Below are positions 8,278 to 16,998 of a stretch of 64,000 bases of DNA, one piece after another (the first letter of the stretch is position 1; the number at the start of each line of letters is the position of its first letter). A program made the translations under genes and the position numbers. The notes under the pieces are model-generated. The model saw nothing but the letters and a program-made list of their open reading frames with translations, did no database searches and was not told the origin of the DNA. This DNA comes from Aedoeadaptatus coxii (GTDB taxonomy: Bacteria; Bacillota; Clostridia; Tissierellales; Peptoniphilaceae): contig NZ_KQ960182.1 in the NCBI RefSeq assembly GCF_001553115.1, forward strand, positions 124,001 through 188,000. The letters run 5' to 3'.

Positions 8278-9532
8278 AGTCGTCCTTTCTAACGATAACG
8301 GCCATTGAAAAACCGTCGCAATTTTTTTGATGCGGCCAATAACGTATACCTTTACTCCTTAAAGTGCATTCCGGGTGATCCTTTAAAAAGGAAGCCAGAA
8401 CACCTTCATTTTCCTCGACAGTAACGGTGCAAGTGCTATAGACGAGTTCGCCACCCGTCGCCAACGCATGATAAGCATTTTCCAGTATCAGCCGTTGCGT
8501 TAGCGCCAGGCGTAACACATCATCCAAGGTAACACGATGTTTAATTTCCGGCTTTCGACGCAAAAGGCCCAGACCCGAACAAGGTGCATCGACTAATATT
8601 CGGTCGTAGGTTTTTTTAGGAAGAGGGGTTTTAGCATTTCGAACTTGCGTCGTAATATTCTCATAGCCCAAACGCTTAATATTTTCGTCCATTAATTTTA
8701 AGCGTTCGCCATTGCTGTCACAACTAAGCACGTGATGAAATATTTCTGCCATTTGAAAGCTCTTCCCGCCCGGAGCGGCGCATAGATCCAATGCTTCTGC
8801 CTTGACGTCACGGGTAAATAAAGATACCACTTCCTGAGAGGCGCCGTCTTGTACATAAAAATGGCCGTTATGAAATGCTTTTGAATCGAATAGGCCTTGA
8901 GGATTCTCAACGTTAAGAGCAGTTTCGCCAACTTCGGCATCGCTCAGCTCAAAGCCTTCTTCCTCTAAGCTAATTTGCAATTCTTGTTTATTCGTATGAA
9001 TGGGACGAATCGTGATGGGAGCCGGATTAAAGGTAGATGCTAAAAATTTCTCCGCATCATTTCCCAAGAGCGTTTTAAAATACTTAACCCACTCTTCCGA
9101 AAAACTGTAGCGTAAGGACAAATACGTAATGTCGTCGTCAGTTTTAATTTTAAATGCATCGTCACCTTCTCGAATAATAGAACGTAACACGCCGTTGACG
9201 AGGCCGCCAGCTCCTTGGTTGGCAATTTTTTTAGCGATTTTTACACTTTCATCCACTATGGCTCGATTGGGAACCCGATCGAGAAAGCGAATCTGATAAA
9301 TACTCATTCTCAAAAGAATGCGAAGATTCGCCTGAAGCTTATCGGTGTTTGAAACGAATTGATCGATTACATAATCGAGGAAAAGCTCGTGTTGGACGGT
9401 TCCGTTAATAATCGTTTCTGCCAAGCGTTCGTCTTTAGGATTTAACCCTTTTCGATCGAAGGCATCCTGAATAAACTCTCCGTGAGCGACCTTTTGTAAT
9501 GTTTTGAGCGCCGTAAATCTGGGATTTTTCAT
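8249..9532 (-). CDS. rsmB: 16S rRNA (cytosine-967-C5)-methyltransferase RsmB
   Basis: A 427-residue protein with an N-terminal NusB-like RNA-binding domain (about 1-140) and a C-terminal Rossmann methyltransferase domain. The SAM motif LDLCAAPGGKS and the two catalytic cysteines (DAPCSG and YSTCTV) are present. It makes m5C967 in 16S rRNA. The start shares one base with the stop of the preceding peptidase gene (TAATG). Confidence 0.93.
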   Translation of the reverse strand: MKNPRFTALKTLQKVAHGEFIQDAFDRKGLNPKDERLAETIINGTVQHELFLDYVIDQFVSNTDKLQANLRILLRMSIYQIRFLDRVPNRAIVDESVKIAKKIANQGAGGLVNGVLRSIIREGDDAFKIKTDDDITYLSLRYSFSEEWVKYFKTLLGNDAEKFLASTFNPAPITIRPIHTNKQELQISLEEEGFELSDAEVGETALNVENPQGLFDSKAFHNGHFYVQDGASQEVVSLFTRDVKAEALDLCAAPGGKSFQMAEIFHHVLSCDSNGERLKLMDENIKRLGYENITTQVRNAKTPLPKKTYDRILVDAPCSGLGLLRRKPEIKHRVTLDDVLRLALTQRLILENAYHALATGGELVYSTCTVTVEENEGVLASFLKDHPECTLRSKGIRYWPHQKNCDGFSMAVIVRKDDYALDGNDAQ

Positions 9533-10218
9533 TAATCCCGTCTCCTATCGAGAGAAAGAAATCGAAGAAGTGTACCGATGGCGGTAACGAGACTGGCTAC
9601 ATACGTCAGTGCCGCAGCGGATAAGACTTTTTCGACGCCTTCCATTTCCTTACCCGACAAAATGCCGTCTCTAAGAATCACTTTAGCACGATGACTGGCG
9701 TCGTATTCTACAGGCAGTGTCAAAAGCTGGAACAGAACGGTTATAGCAAATAATGCAATACCGATTTTTAGCAACGGTCTAAAGGCCATCAAACCTAAAA
9801 ATACAAAGAGGAAAGATACATTGGATCCAATATTGGCAGCAGGCACGATGGCATTTCTAAATTTTAAAGGCGCGTAGCCGATGTGGTGCTGAATCGCATG
9901 CCCTACTTCATGGGCGGCAACGCCTACGGCAGCAATGGATGTGGAGTCATATACTGAATCACTAAGGCGAAGTATGTTTTGCGTAGAATCGTAATGATCT
10001 GTTAAAGATCCTCTAATCCGCTCCACGCGAACATCATCGATGTGATAGCTTGAAAGGATTTGACGGGCCGCCATTTCTCCTGTCAGCCCTCTCGAATTGC
10101 CTATCTTGCTATATGTTTCGAAGTTACTCTTAATTTTTGCCTGAGCATACATGGCGAGAAGCATGCCGGGCAATAAATAGAGCAAATACTGAATATCGTA
10201 GCCGTAGTAACCGTACAT
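9532..10218 (-). CDS. Membrane zinc metallopeptidase, YugP family (DUF/Zn_peptidase_2)
   Basis: A 228-residue protein with a hydrophobic N-terminal helix, HEVGH at 103-107 as zinc and catalytic site, and two or three further membrane helices between about 125 and 220. This is the YugP-type peptidase family; its substrates are unknown to me. It is inserted between fmt and rsmB, with one-base stop/start overlaps on both sides (TAATG), so it is firmly part of the operon. Bacillus lacks it at this position. Confidence 0.85.
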   Translation of the reverse strand: MYGYYGYDIQYLLYLLPGMLLAMYAQAKIKSNFETYSKIGNSRGLTGEMAARQILSSYHIDDVRVERIRGSLTDHYDSTQNILRLSDSVYDSTSIAAVGVAAHEVGHAIQHHIGYAPLKFRNAIVPAANIGSNVSFLFVFLGLMAFRPLLKIGIALFAITVLFQLLTLPVEYDASHRAKVILRDGILSGKEMEGVEKVLSAAALTYVASLVTAIGTLLRFLSLDRRRD

Positions 10219-11135
10219 TATACTTCACCTCTTTCCGGCAAGTGAGCGCCTGCTAAATAAGAACCTACGGCCATGCGTTTTTTTCCGGGCCGTTGAAGTT
10301 CGCGAATGGATAAGGAACCTTCTCTTGTTCCGATAAAAAGCTTCTTCTTTGTCGCCATAAACTCCCCTGGAGCAAGATTTTCGTCGCTAATGGCGGCGTC
10401 ATAAATCTTCAATCTTTCCCCCTGCATCGTCAAATGCGCGCCCGGTTCCGGGGAGAATGCGCGCACTTTACGAAGTGCTTCCGTGGCAGAAAGTGTAAGA
10501 GGGTCTATGGTCATCAAGTCTTCGTCGATTTTAGATGCGTACGTTGCAAGAGAGTCATCTTGGGGTTGAAGGACGATCTTGCCGCCCTCCATATCCTTAA
10601 TGAATTCCCTCAACAGATCGGCACCGAGTTCTGCGAGCTCGTCGTGGATGTCACCGAAGTTTTTGTCTCCGATAGAAATAGCGCGCGTGTCGTAAACCGG
10701 TCCGCTATCCAATCCTTCTTCGATCTGCATAAAACTGACGCCGGTTTTTTCGTCGCCCGATAAAATAGCCCATTGCATAGGCGCGGCCCCCCTATGACGG
10801 GGAAGAAGGGAACTGTGAACATTCATAATATAGCCCTTCGGAATCTCCAAAAGCTCCTTTTTAAGAATTTGGCCGTACGCCACGACAATAAATAAGTCCG
10901 CCTCTTCGTCTCGAAGGCGTTGTAGCGCTTCCAGTGTGTTAATGCTACCGGGTTGAAATACGGGAATGTTTAATTCCTCTGCCCTCTCTTTAACGGGGGT
11001 AGGCAAAAGTTTTTTTCCTCTCCCCTTACGCTTGTCTTCTTGAGTTACTACCAATCGTAGATCTGTAAGTTCCGCCAGAGCATTTAAAGTAGGAATGGCA
11101 AATTCCGGCGTGCCGAAAAAAATACTTTTTAACAT
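10218..11135 (-). CDS. fmt: Methionyl-tRNA formyltransferase
   Basis: A 305-residue enzyme that formylates initiator Met-tRNA with 10-formyl-THF. The catalytic residues are Asn105, His107 and Asp143, and SLLPRHRGAAP (109-119) is the family signature. The C-terminal OB-like tRNA-binding domain is present. It directly follows def, pairing formylation with deformylation. The formyl donor could come from Fhs at 19129. Confidence 0.96.
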   Translation of the reverse strand: MLKSIFFGTPEFAIPTLNALAELTDLRLVVTQEDKRKGRGKKLLPTPVKERAEELNIPVFQPGSINTLEALQRLRDEEADLFIVVAYGQILKKELLEIPKGYIMNVHSSLLPRHRGAAPMQWAILSGDEKTGVSFMQIEEGLDSGPVYDTRAISIGDKNFGDIHDELAELGADLLREFIKDMEGGKIVLQPQDDSLATYASKIDEDLMTIDPLTLSATEALRKVRAFSPEPGAHLTMQGERLKIYDAAISDENLAPGEFMATKKKLFIGTREGSLSIRELQRPGKKRMAVGSYLAGAHLPERGEV

Positions 11136-11137
11136 CG

Positions 11138-11617
11138 TTATTCTACCTCGCCGGTTTCTTTGTGAACATCAAACATCTCTTCCGCAATATCGGTGTAGAG
11201 AATTCCGTCTAAATGATCCATTTCGTGCTGAATAATGCGAGCTAAAAAGCCTTCCGCTACAATGGTGTCCGCTTCGCCGTCTACCGTTTGGTAATCTACC
11301 TTTACCTTTTCGAATCGCTTAACTTTTCCCATGCGCTCCGGTACACTCAAACAACCTTCCAGTGCTTCGGAATCACCGGATTCTTCCACGCGTACGGGAT
11401 TAATCAAGACGATCTTCGATCCGTCGTAATCGTCGATGACGAGCATCCGTTTTAATTTACCAACCTGAACTGCTGCCAATCCGACACCTTCGGCGTCGTA
11501 CATGGTTTCGTACATATCGTCTATAAGTTGTTTTAAATGATCGTCAAAGGTATCAACATCTCGAGATTTTTTTCTTAGTATAGGGTCTTCATCTGTTCTG
11601 ATTTTTAAAATAGCCAT
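11138..11617 (-). CDS. def: Peptide deformylase
   Basis: A 159-residue metalloenzyme that removes the formyl group from new proteins. All three motifs are present: GVGLAAVQVG (44-53), EGCLS (87-91, Cys89 metal ligand) and QHEMDH (130-135, His131 and His135 as ligands, Glu132 catalytic). Two bases separate its stop from the fmt start. Length and motif spacing fit the type 1 enzymes. Confidence 0.96.
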   Translation of the reverse strand: MAILKIRTDEDPILRKKSRDVDTFDDHLKQLIDDMYETMYDAEGVGLAAVQVGKLKRMLVIDDYDGSKIVLINPVRVEESGDSEALEGCLSVPERMGKVKRFEKVKVDYQTVDGEADTIVAEGFLARIIQHEMDHLDGILYTDIAEEMFDVHKETGEVE

Positions 11618-11631
11618 TAGTCACTCTCCTA

Positions 11632-13941
11632 TTATCCGTCCAACTCGATGGTAACGTAAATGTTTTTGTCTTTAGTAGATCTATAATAATGCATTAATAC
11701 CCGTTTAAAGATCTTTAAAAAAGTTTGGTACTCCTCGGAAAAGATTTTTGCCGTCAACGACATATGTTCTCTATTTTGAATGCGAGGTTGTTCTACAGGT
11801 GCGCCGATTTGAATATTCATGTGATTGTGACGATTAATCGCCTCTAAGGTCTTCATCCAATTATATGCCGTTTCATTGACATTTCCTCGTCCTCTGACAT
11901 GAATCTTTAGTAGCCTGACAAAGGGTGGATATAAGAAATGCTTGCGCTCCTCCATTTCCCGATGATAAAAGCGTTCGTAGTGGCGCCCTTTGGCGTACTG
12001 AATGCTGTAATTGTCGGGATTGTAGGTTTGTATGACGGCCATTCCCTTTCGATCGTTTCGTCCGGCGCGACCTGCAACTTGAGTTAACAGTTGAAAGGTC
12101 TTTTCCTGAGCGCGGTAATCGGATACAAAAAGAGAAAGATCTGCCGCCACGACGCCGACAAAGTCCACGTTCTTAAAATCCAAACCCTTCGCGAGCATTT
12201 GCGTACCGACTAAAATATCGATTTCTCCAGAATTCATTGCGCGGTAAAGGGCGTCGAATTTCCCCTTTTGCGCCATAGTATCTTTATCCATTCGCGCGAC
12301 GCGGGCATTTGGAAAATGGTCGTGAATCCACGATTCCACTTGCTCCGTACCGATTCCGAACTGGCGAAGATATTCGCTTCCGCAGGAAGGACATTTAGCG
12401 GGATAGGGCTTCGTTCTTCCACAGTAGTGGCAATGCAATCTTCCGGTTTTTCTATGGTACACCATGGAAATATCACAGGCGTCGCACTCGATCACGTAGC
12501 CGCAGGTACGACAACTTACGAAATGGCTGAAACCGCGTCGGTTAATAAACAAAATGGCCTGTTTTTTATTTCTAAGAGTTTCCTCTAAACTTGCCACCAT
12601 CTCATCGGATAAAATATCCGTATTGCCGTGAAGGATCTCCTCCCGCATATCCACGACCTTCATCTGTAAATTATTGTCTATATTTTCAGGGTCACCGACG
12701 AGATCGTGTTTCTCTACATCCACATCAACTCTTGAAAACATAGCAACTGATGGCGTGGCGGATCCGTAAATTACCTTTGCATCGTCGATTCTTGCACGCA
12801 TCTCCGCAACGGTGCGAACATTATAGCGCAAGCCTTCCTGATAATCGTAAGATTCCTCCTGTTCTTCGTCTATAAAAATATAGCCGAGATGTTCCATCGG
12901 AGCAAAAATCGCCGAACGAGCGCCTACGAGAATGCGACCGGGTTCCGTTTTTAATCGAATCCAGGACTTCGCCTTTTCACCTTGGCTCCGTTTGGAGTGA
13001 AGTATTTCTACCTTCCCGGGAAAACGAGCTTTTAAACGATCTACCATTTGTGTCGCTAAACCGATTTCGGGCACGATCATCATTGAAGACTTGCCCTCTT
13101 CCATGGCGCGCGATGCCAATTGCATATAAACCTCTGTTTTCCCCGTTCCGGTGGCACCGTATAATAGATGAACTCTTTTTTTTGAATTGGCTATATCCTC
13201 AATAACCTTTTTTTGATCTGCACGAAGATTCGGAGGTGCTTCTCCTTTTAAGTTCTCTTCAAAAGACTCTTCCACAGCTTCTTTTTTCATAAGTCCGTTA
13301 AGGGGAGCATCGGAAAAAGCAGTCAATTCTCTAATCTCCGCCTTCGTAAGAGGACCTTTTTCAAGAAGTAAATCGAAGACGATCTTTTGTTTATCCGTTA
13401 AGTCTGTATCTTTTCCGGAGACGGCTTGAAAGCGCTGAATTTTTCTCGCCTTAACTCCTTCTGATGATTCAAAAGAAAAAGAAATTTCCCCATTTTTATC
13501 GGCTTCCGATAAAAGAAATTCCCCATGAGCGTCCAATTCTTTCGACGGAATCTTATTCCTATCTCCCATGAGCTCTCTCGTTCGCGGCGTGTCCTTTTCT
13601 TTAATAATAACCTCGATGGTCTCTCCCAATACATATTTGGGTAGGAGCGGTTGAAATGATTGTACATAGGAAGTTAAAAAACGATCCCGCATGGCAAGGC
13701 CGAGGGCGATTGATTTTTTCGACAGAATGGGGCGATGGTCCATAATCTCAGCTATCTGTTTGAGATGGGTACTGTCACCTTCACGTTCTGCAAGAACGAC
13801 CGCAACTTCCGGTTTATTCCCCCTTCCGAAGGGCACGACGACCCGACGACCGATAAGGGATTCCCCGTCGCCGTTCCAAGCATAGCTATACAATTGATCG
13901 ATTTGAGGCAAAGCCTTGTCGATATAAACATCTACAATCAT
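11632..13941 (-). CDS. priA: Primosomal protein N', replication restart helicase PriA
   Basis: A 769-residue superfamily 2 helicase that restarts stalled replication forks. Order: N-terminal DNA-binding domain; Walker A GATGTGKTE near residue 260; a Walker B that reads DEEQ instead of the common DEEH; a cysteine-rich zinc region (CxxC...CxxC, CxxC, CxxC); then the second helicase domain with QMLAKG and QVAGRAGR. It stands 20 bases upstream of def. A hairpin terminator separates it from coaBC. Confidence 0.95.
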   Translation of the reverse strand: MIVDVYIDKALPQIDQLYSYAWNGDGESLIGRRVVVPFGRGNKPEVAVVLAEREGDSTHLKQIAEIMDHRPILSKKSIALGLAMRDRFLTSYVQSFQPLLPKYVLGETIEVIIKEKDTPRTRELMGDRNKIPSKELDAHGEFLLSEADKNGEISFSFESSEGVKARKIQRFQAVSGKDTDLTDKQKIVFDLLLEKGPLTKAEIRELTAFSDAPLNGLMKKEAVEESFEENLKGEAPPNLRADQKKVIEDIANSKKRVHLLYGATGTGKTEVYMQLASRAMEEGKSSMMIVPEIGLATQMVDRLKARFPGKVEILHSKRSQGEKAKSWIRLKTEPGRILVGARSAIFAPMEHLGYIFIDEEQEESYDYQEGLRYNVRTVAEMRARIDDAKVIYGSATPSVAMFSRVDVDVEKHDLVGDPENIDNNLQMKVVDMREEILHGNTDILSDEMVASLEETLRNKKQAILFINRRGFSHFVSCRTCGYVIECDACDISMVYHRKTGRLHCHYCGRTKPYPAKCPSCGSEYLRQFGIGTEQVESWIHDHFPNARVARMDKDTMAQKGKFDALYRAMNSGEIDILVGTQMLAKGLDFKNVDFVGVVAADLSLFVSDYRAQEKTFQLLTQVAGRAGRNDRKGMAVIQTYNPDNYSIQYAKGRHYERFYHREMEERKHFLYPPFVRLLKIHVRGRGNVNETAYNWMKTLEAINRHNHMNIQIGAPVEQPRIQNREHMSLTAKIFSEEYQTFLKIFKRVLMHYYRSTKDKNIYVTIELDG

Positions 13942-13960
13942 AGGAACTCCCTATCATGTA

Positions 13961-13986
13961 AAAAAAGCTAGGCATTGCTAGCTTTT
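13961..13986 (-). terminator. Hairpin with T-run between coaBC and priA
   Basis: On the minus strand a perfect 9-base-pair stem (13978-13986 with 13963-13971), six-base loop, then six or more T. The TAG stop of coaBC lies within the stem. It looks like a partial terminator inside the operon that would lower priA and downstream expression. Confidence 0.65.
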
Positions 13987-15171
13987 CAAACGTTCTGTTA
14001 CACGATCTAAAATTTCTGCGGCCAATGCACTTTTTTCCATCATGGGAAGCTCTTCTTCCTTGCCGTTTGCTGAAAAAATCTTCACATGATTGGTTTCACT
14101 GGCAAAGCCTGCATTTTCTTCACAAATATTATTGGCCACGATAAAATCAAAGTTTTTACTCTTTAATTTTTTCTTCGCGTATTCCTCTACACGGTGGCTT
14201 TCGGCTGCAAATCCGACGACCACACGATCGCCTTTTATATTACCGAAATGCTTAGCGATATCGGGATTTGGCGAAAATTCGACAATGAGATTTTCTCCGC
14301 TGCTTTTTTTGATCTTCTCGTTAGCGTATTGTACGGGTTTGTAGTCACTCGGCGCTGCCGATTTTATTAATATATCGCTTGTAGGAAATACTATCTCTAC
14401 GGCATCGTACATTTCCTGCGTACTCTCGACGCTGATAAAATCGATACCTCTCGGTATCGGAAGATGGGTAGGCCCGCTTATAAGATGGACCATTGCGCCC
14501 CGATTGCGCGCTTCCGTCGCAATGGCGTAGCCCGTTTTTCCACTGCTGTGATTGCTTATAAAGCGTACAGGATCCAATCGTTCTTTTGTTGGCCCTGCCG
14601 TCACTGTTAGTTCAAGACCTTCCATGGTCTTTGGCGTAAGGGCTTCTAAAATATAATCTACGATGTCGTCGGGTTCGAGCATCTTACCTGATCCCACGTC
14701 TTGACAGGCGAGCAAGCCTTCTGCCGTGGGGAGAATTTCCACATTTTCTCGTGAGGCTAAAATTTTTAAAGCTTCTTGAGTTGATTCCGCTTCCAGCATA
14801 TGTGTATTCATGGCCGGTGCGATTAAAATCTTAGCCCGTGTGGCCATGGCAACGGTTGTGAGCATATTATCCGCAATACCGTAAGCGAGCTTGGCGATGG
14901 TATTGGCAGTGGCCGGCGCAATTATCATGCAATCCGCCCACTTCGCCAAAGAAATGTGCTCTACGTCCATATTGGAAAGCTGATTGAACATTTCGACATG
15001 AACCGTTTCGTTGCTCATAGTTTGAAACGTAAGGGGCGTTACGAACTCGGTAGCGTGTTCGGTCATGACGACACGCACTTTTATGCCCATTTTTTTTAGC
15101 CGGCTGACGATTCCCGGCGATTTATAAACACTGATTCCCCCGCTGATGCCGAGGAGAACATGCTTACTCAT
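13978..15171 (-). CDS. coaBC: Bifunctional phosphopantothenoylcysteine decarboxylase / phosphopantothenate-cysteine ligase
   Basis: A 397-residue fusion that performs two steps of coenzyme A synthesis: coupling of cysteine to 4'-phosphopantothenate and FMN-dependent decarboxylation. The N-terminal CoaC half shows EHISL (active His), the flavin segment ANTIAKLAYGIADN, PAMNTHM and a later ACQDVGSGKM loop. The C-terminal CoaB half begins at TAGPTKERLDPVRF and contains the NHSSGKTGYAIA and GFAAES motifs. It overlaps rpoZ by 8 bases. Confidence 0.95.
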   Translation of the reverse strand: MSKHVLLGISGGISVYKSPGIVSRLKKMGIKVRVVMTEHATEFVTPLTFQTMSNETVHVEMFNQLSNMDVEHISLAKWADCMIIAPATANTIAKLAYGIADNMLTTVAMATRAKILIAPAMNTHMLEAESTQEALKILASRENVEILPTAEGLLACQDVGSGKMLEPDDIVDYILEALTPKTMEGLELTVTAGPTKERLDPVRFISNHSSGKTGYAIATEARNRGAMVHLISGPTHLPIPRGIDFISVESTQEMYDAVEIVFPTSDILIKSAAPSDYKPVQYANEKIKKSSGENLIVEFSPNPDIAKHFGNIKGDRVVVGFAAESHRVEEYAKKKLKSKNFDFIVANNICEENAGFASETNHVKIFSANGKEEELPMMEKSALAAEILDRVTERLKS

Positions 15172-15451
15172 CCCCTTCGACCTCTTCTTCGGCTTGTTCC
15201 AGTTCGCGTTTTAAGGCTTCGGCGCGGCGTTCCTTTTCTGCTTGAATTTCTTCAAAGCGTTCTTTGCTCGTAAATTTAACCGCTCCCTTGTAAACTTCTT
15301 CCATTGAAATGGAAACGGGATTTTCAAGATCGGCGTCGATTAAAGGGTCATCTCCGTCTACGAGTTCGCGGGCTCTGTTAGAAACCAACGTCGCCAGTTC
15401 GTAACGGCTGTCGGTAATTTTTGCTATTTCACCAAATGACATAATGTTCAT
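15164..15451 (-). CDS. rpoZ: RNA polymerase omega subunit
   Basis: A 95-residue omega subunit that helps assemble and stabilise RNA polymerase. The conserved start (the segment DSRYELATLVSNRARELVDG) and the ENPVSISMEEVYKG stretch match the family; the last 35 residues are a charged coiled tail longer than in Bacillus. It overlaps gmk by ATGA. An in-frame ATG three codons later (15442) is a possible alternative start. Confidence 0.92.
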   Translation of the reverse strand: MNIMSFGEIAKITDSRYELATLVSNRARELVDGDDPLIDADLENPVSISMEEVYKGAVKFTSKERFEEIQAEKERRAEALKRELEQAEEEVEGDE

Positions 15452-16065
15452 CGTATCGACCTTCTTTCTACAATATCCTTTTTAATATCTTTATAACGCT
15501 TTACGCGAAGTTTCTCCGCCGCAATAATGTTCTCAATGTCGAGGACTGCTTGTTCTACTTTATCGTTTACGACAAAATAGTCGTATTCTCCAACGAAATC
15601 CAGTTCTTTAAAAGCATTGGAAAAGCGAGTTTCAATATCCTTTTCGCTTTCCGTACCGCGGTTTACGATTCTTTGTTTCAGCTCTTCCATGGTAGGGGGC
15701 AGCAAGAAAATAAAGACAGCCTCTTTATATTTTTCTTTAATCTGAAGGGCGCCTTGAACATCGATTTCTAAAAGCACAATTTCGCCCTTTTCGATTTCTT
15801 GAAAGACGAATTCTTTCGGCGTCCCGTAATAATTGGTATGCACATGGGCGTATTCGAGTAGCTCGTCGTTTTTAACCATTTCTTTAAATTCTTCTTCCGT
15901 TTTAAAGAAATAGTTTTCTCCATCCACTTCCATCACTCTGGGCTTTCGCGTCGTGACAGATGTTGAAAATTTTACTTCCTCATTCTTCGCCATTAGCGCT
16001 TCACTTACCGTTCCCTTTCCACTGCCGGATGGACCGGAAAGTACCAATAAAAAACCTTTAGACAC
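15448..16065 (-). CDS. gmk: Guanylate kinase
   Basis: A 205-residue enzyme phosphorylating GMP to GDP. The P-loop GPSGSGKGT is at 11-19 and the GMP-binding region (TTRKPRVMEVDGENYFF) near 40-55. The start is GTG at 16065, with an AAAGGCGG site about 10 bases upstream. In Bacillus remA lies between yicC and gmk; here only 17 bases separate the two. It is the target of (p)ppGpp in many Firmicutes. Confidence 0.95.
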   Translation of the reverse strand: MSKGFLLVLSGPSGSGKGTVSEALMAKNEEVKFSTSVTTRKPRVMEVDGENYFFKTEEEFKEMVKNDELLEYAHVHTNYYGTPKEFVFQEIEKGEIVLLEIDVQGALQIKEKYKEAVFIFLLPPTMEELKQRIVNRGTESEKDIETRFSNAFKELDFVGEYDYFVVNDKVEQAVLDIENIIAAEKLRVKRYKDIKKDIVERRSIR

Positions 16066-16082
16066 ACAACACCGCCTTTATA

Positions 16083-16931
16083 CTATTCTACATTTGCAAC
16101 TTGCTCTCTTAAATCATCGATTGTCGTTTTAACATCTACGAGACGATGCAAGACATCAATCGTTCTCGATTTGTTCGCCATGGTATTGGCTTCTCTGAAC
16201 ATTTCCTGCAAGAGAAAATCCAAACTCCGTCCCACCGAACCTTTTCTCTCCATTATAACATTAAATTGGGCAATATGAGAGAAAAGCCTGTCGATTTCTT
16301 CTTCAATTGAAATCTTTTCGTATAAAAGTGCAAGCTCCGTAGCAAATCGTGAAGGATCCATGGAAAATTCATTCATAAATTCTTCGACGCGCTTTCTGAA
16401 AGCGTCTTGTTGAGCGATTTTATCCTCCTCCGTCGATTGCTTTATTTCGTTCAATTCATTTTCTATGTAACGGATCTTTTCTCTTAAGCACTCGAATAAA
16501 TAATCTCCTTCCCGCTTTCTCATAGCGAGAAATTCGTCGAGAGCCGATTCGAATACTTCGTGAATAAACTCAACTGTTATGTCATTACCTAAATCTAAAG
16601 CTTCCACGACGCCGGGACGAGATAAAAGCCAATCGGCTTTCGGATCCTCGCCGGTCAGTCCTTTATAAAGTTCTCTAAAAAATGTAGCGGAATCTTCGGA
16701 GAAACTCAGTTTCGTTTCAGCGTTTCGCGTAATGGAGAAATTTACTTCCACTCGTCCGCGAATAAGCCGGTTTTCCAGCGTTTTTTTGATATTATTTTCT
16801 ACCGCCGGGAAATCCCCCAAACCTTTCATGCGAATGTCGCGATTCTTGTGATTTACCGATTTTATCGTCACACTTAACGTCGTATCAGTTGTCATTTGTT
16901 CTGCCGAACCAAAGCCGGTCATGCTGTGCAT
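16083..16931 (-). CDS. yicC: YicC/YloC family endoribonuclease
   Basis: A 282-residue YicC-family protein, starting MHSMTGFG as the family does, with the conserved NHKNRDIRMK motif and the C-terminal EANTMANKSRTIDVLHRLVDVK segment. Family members in Bacillus and E. coli have been described as RNA endonucleases. The ATG at 16931 has a strong GAGGAGG site; a longer frame to 16967 has none. It is the first gene of the operon that ends with thiN. Confidence 0.93.
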   Translation of the reverse strand: MHSMTGFGSAEQMTTDTTLSVTIKSVNHKNRDIRMKGLGDFPAVENNIKKTLENRLIRGRVEVNFSITRNAETKLSFSEDSATFFRELYKGLTGEDPKADWLLSRPGVVEALDLGNDITVEFIHEVFESALDEFLAMRKREGDYLFECLREKIRYIENELNEIKQSTEEDKIAQQDAFRKRVEEFMNEFSMDPSRFATELALLYEKISIEEEIDRLFSHIAQFNVIMERKGSVGRSLDFLLQEMFREANTMANKSRTIDVLHRLVDVKTTIDDLREQVANVE

Positions 16932-16949
16932 AGGCGCCTCCTCTATGTT

Positions 16950-16978
16950 ATTATACATGAAAGACAATGGGCTTTCAT
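16950..16978. promoter_or_regulatory. yicC promoter -10 and adjacent inverted repeat
   Basis: On the minus strand TATAAT (16955-16950) lies 19 bases before the yicC ATG. Next to it is an inverted repeat, ATGAAAG (16957-16963) and CTTTCAT (16972-16978), centred between yicC and the divergent rqcH. It covers the expected spacer and -35 area of yicC. No clear rqcH promoter is seen in the same gap. Confidence 0.45.
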
Positions 16979-16998
16979 CACGATAAGGAGGAGATAGA

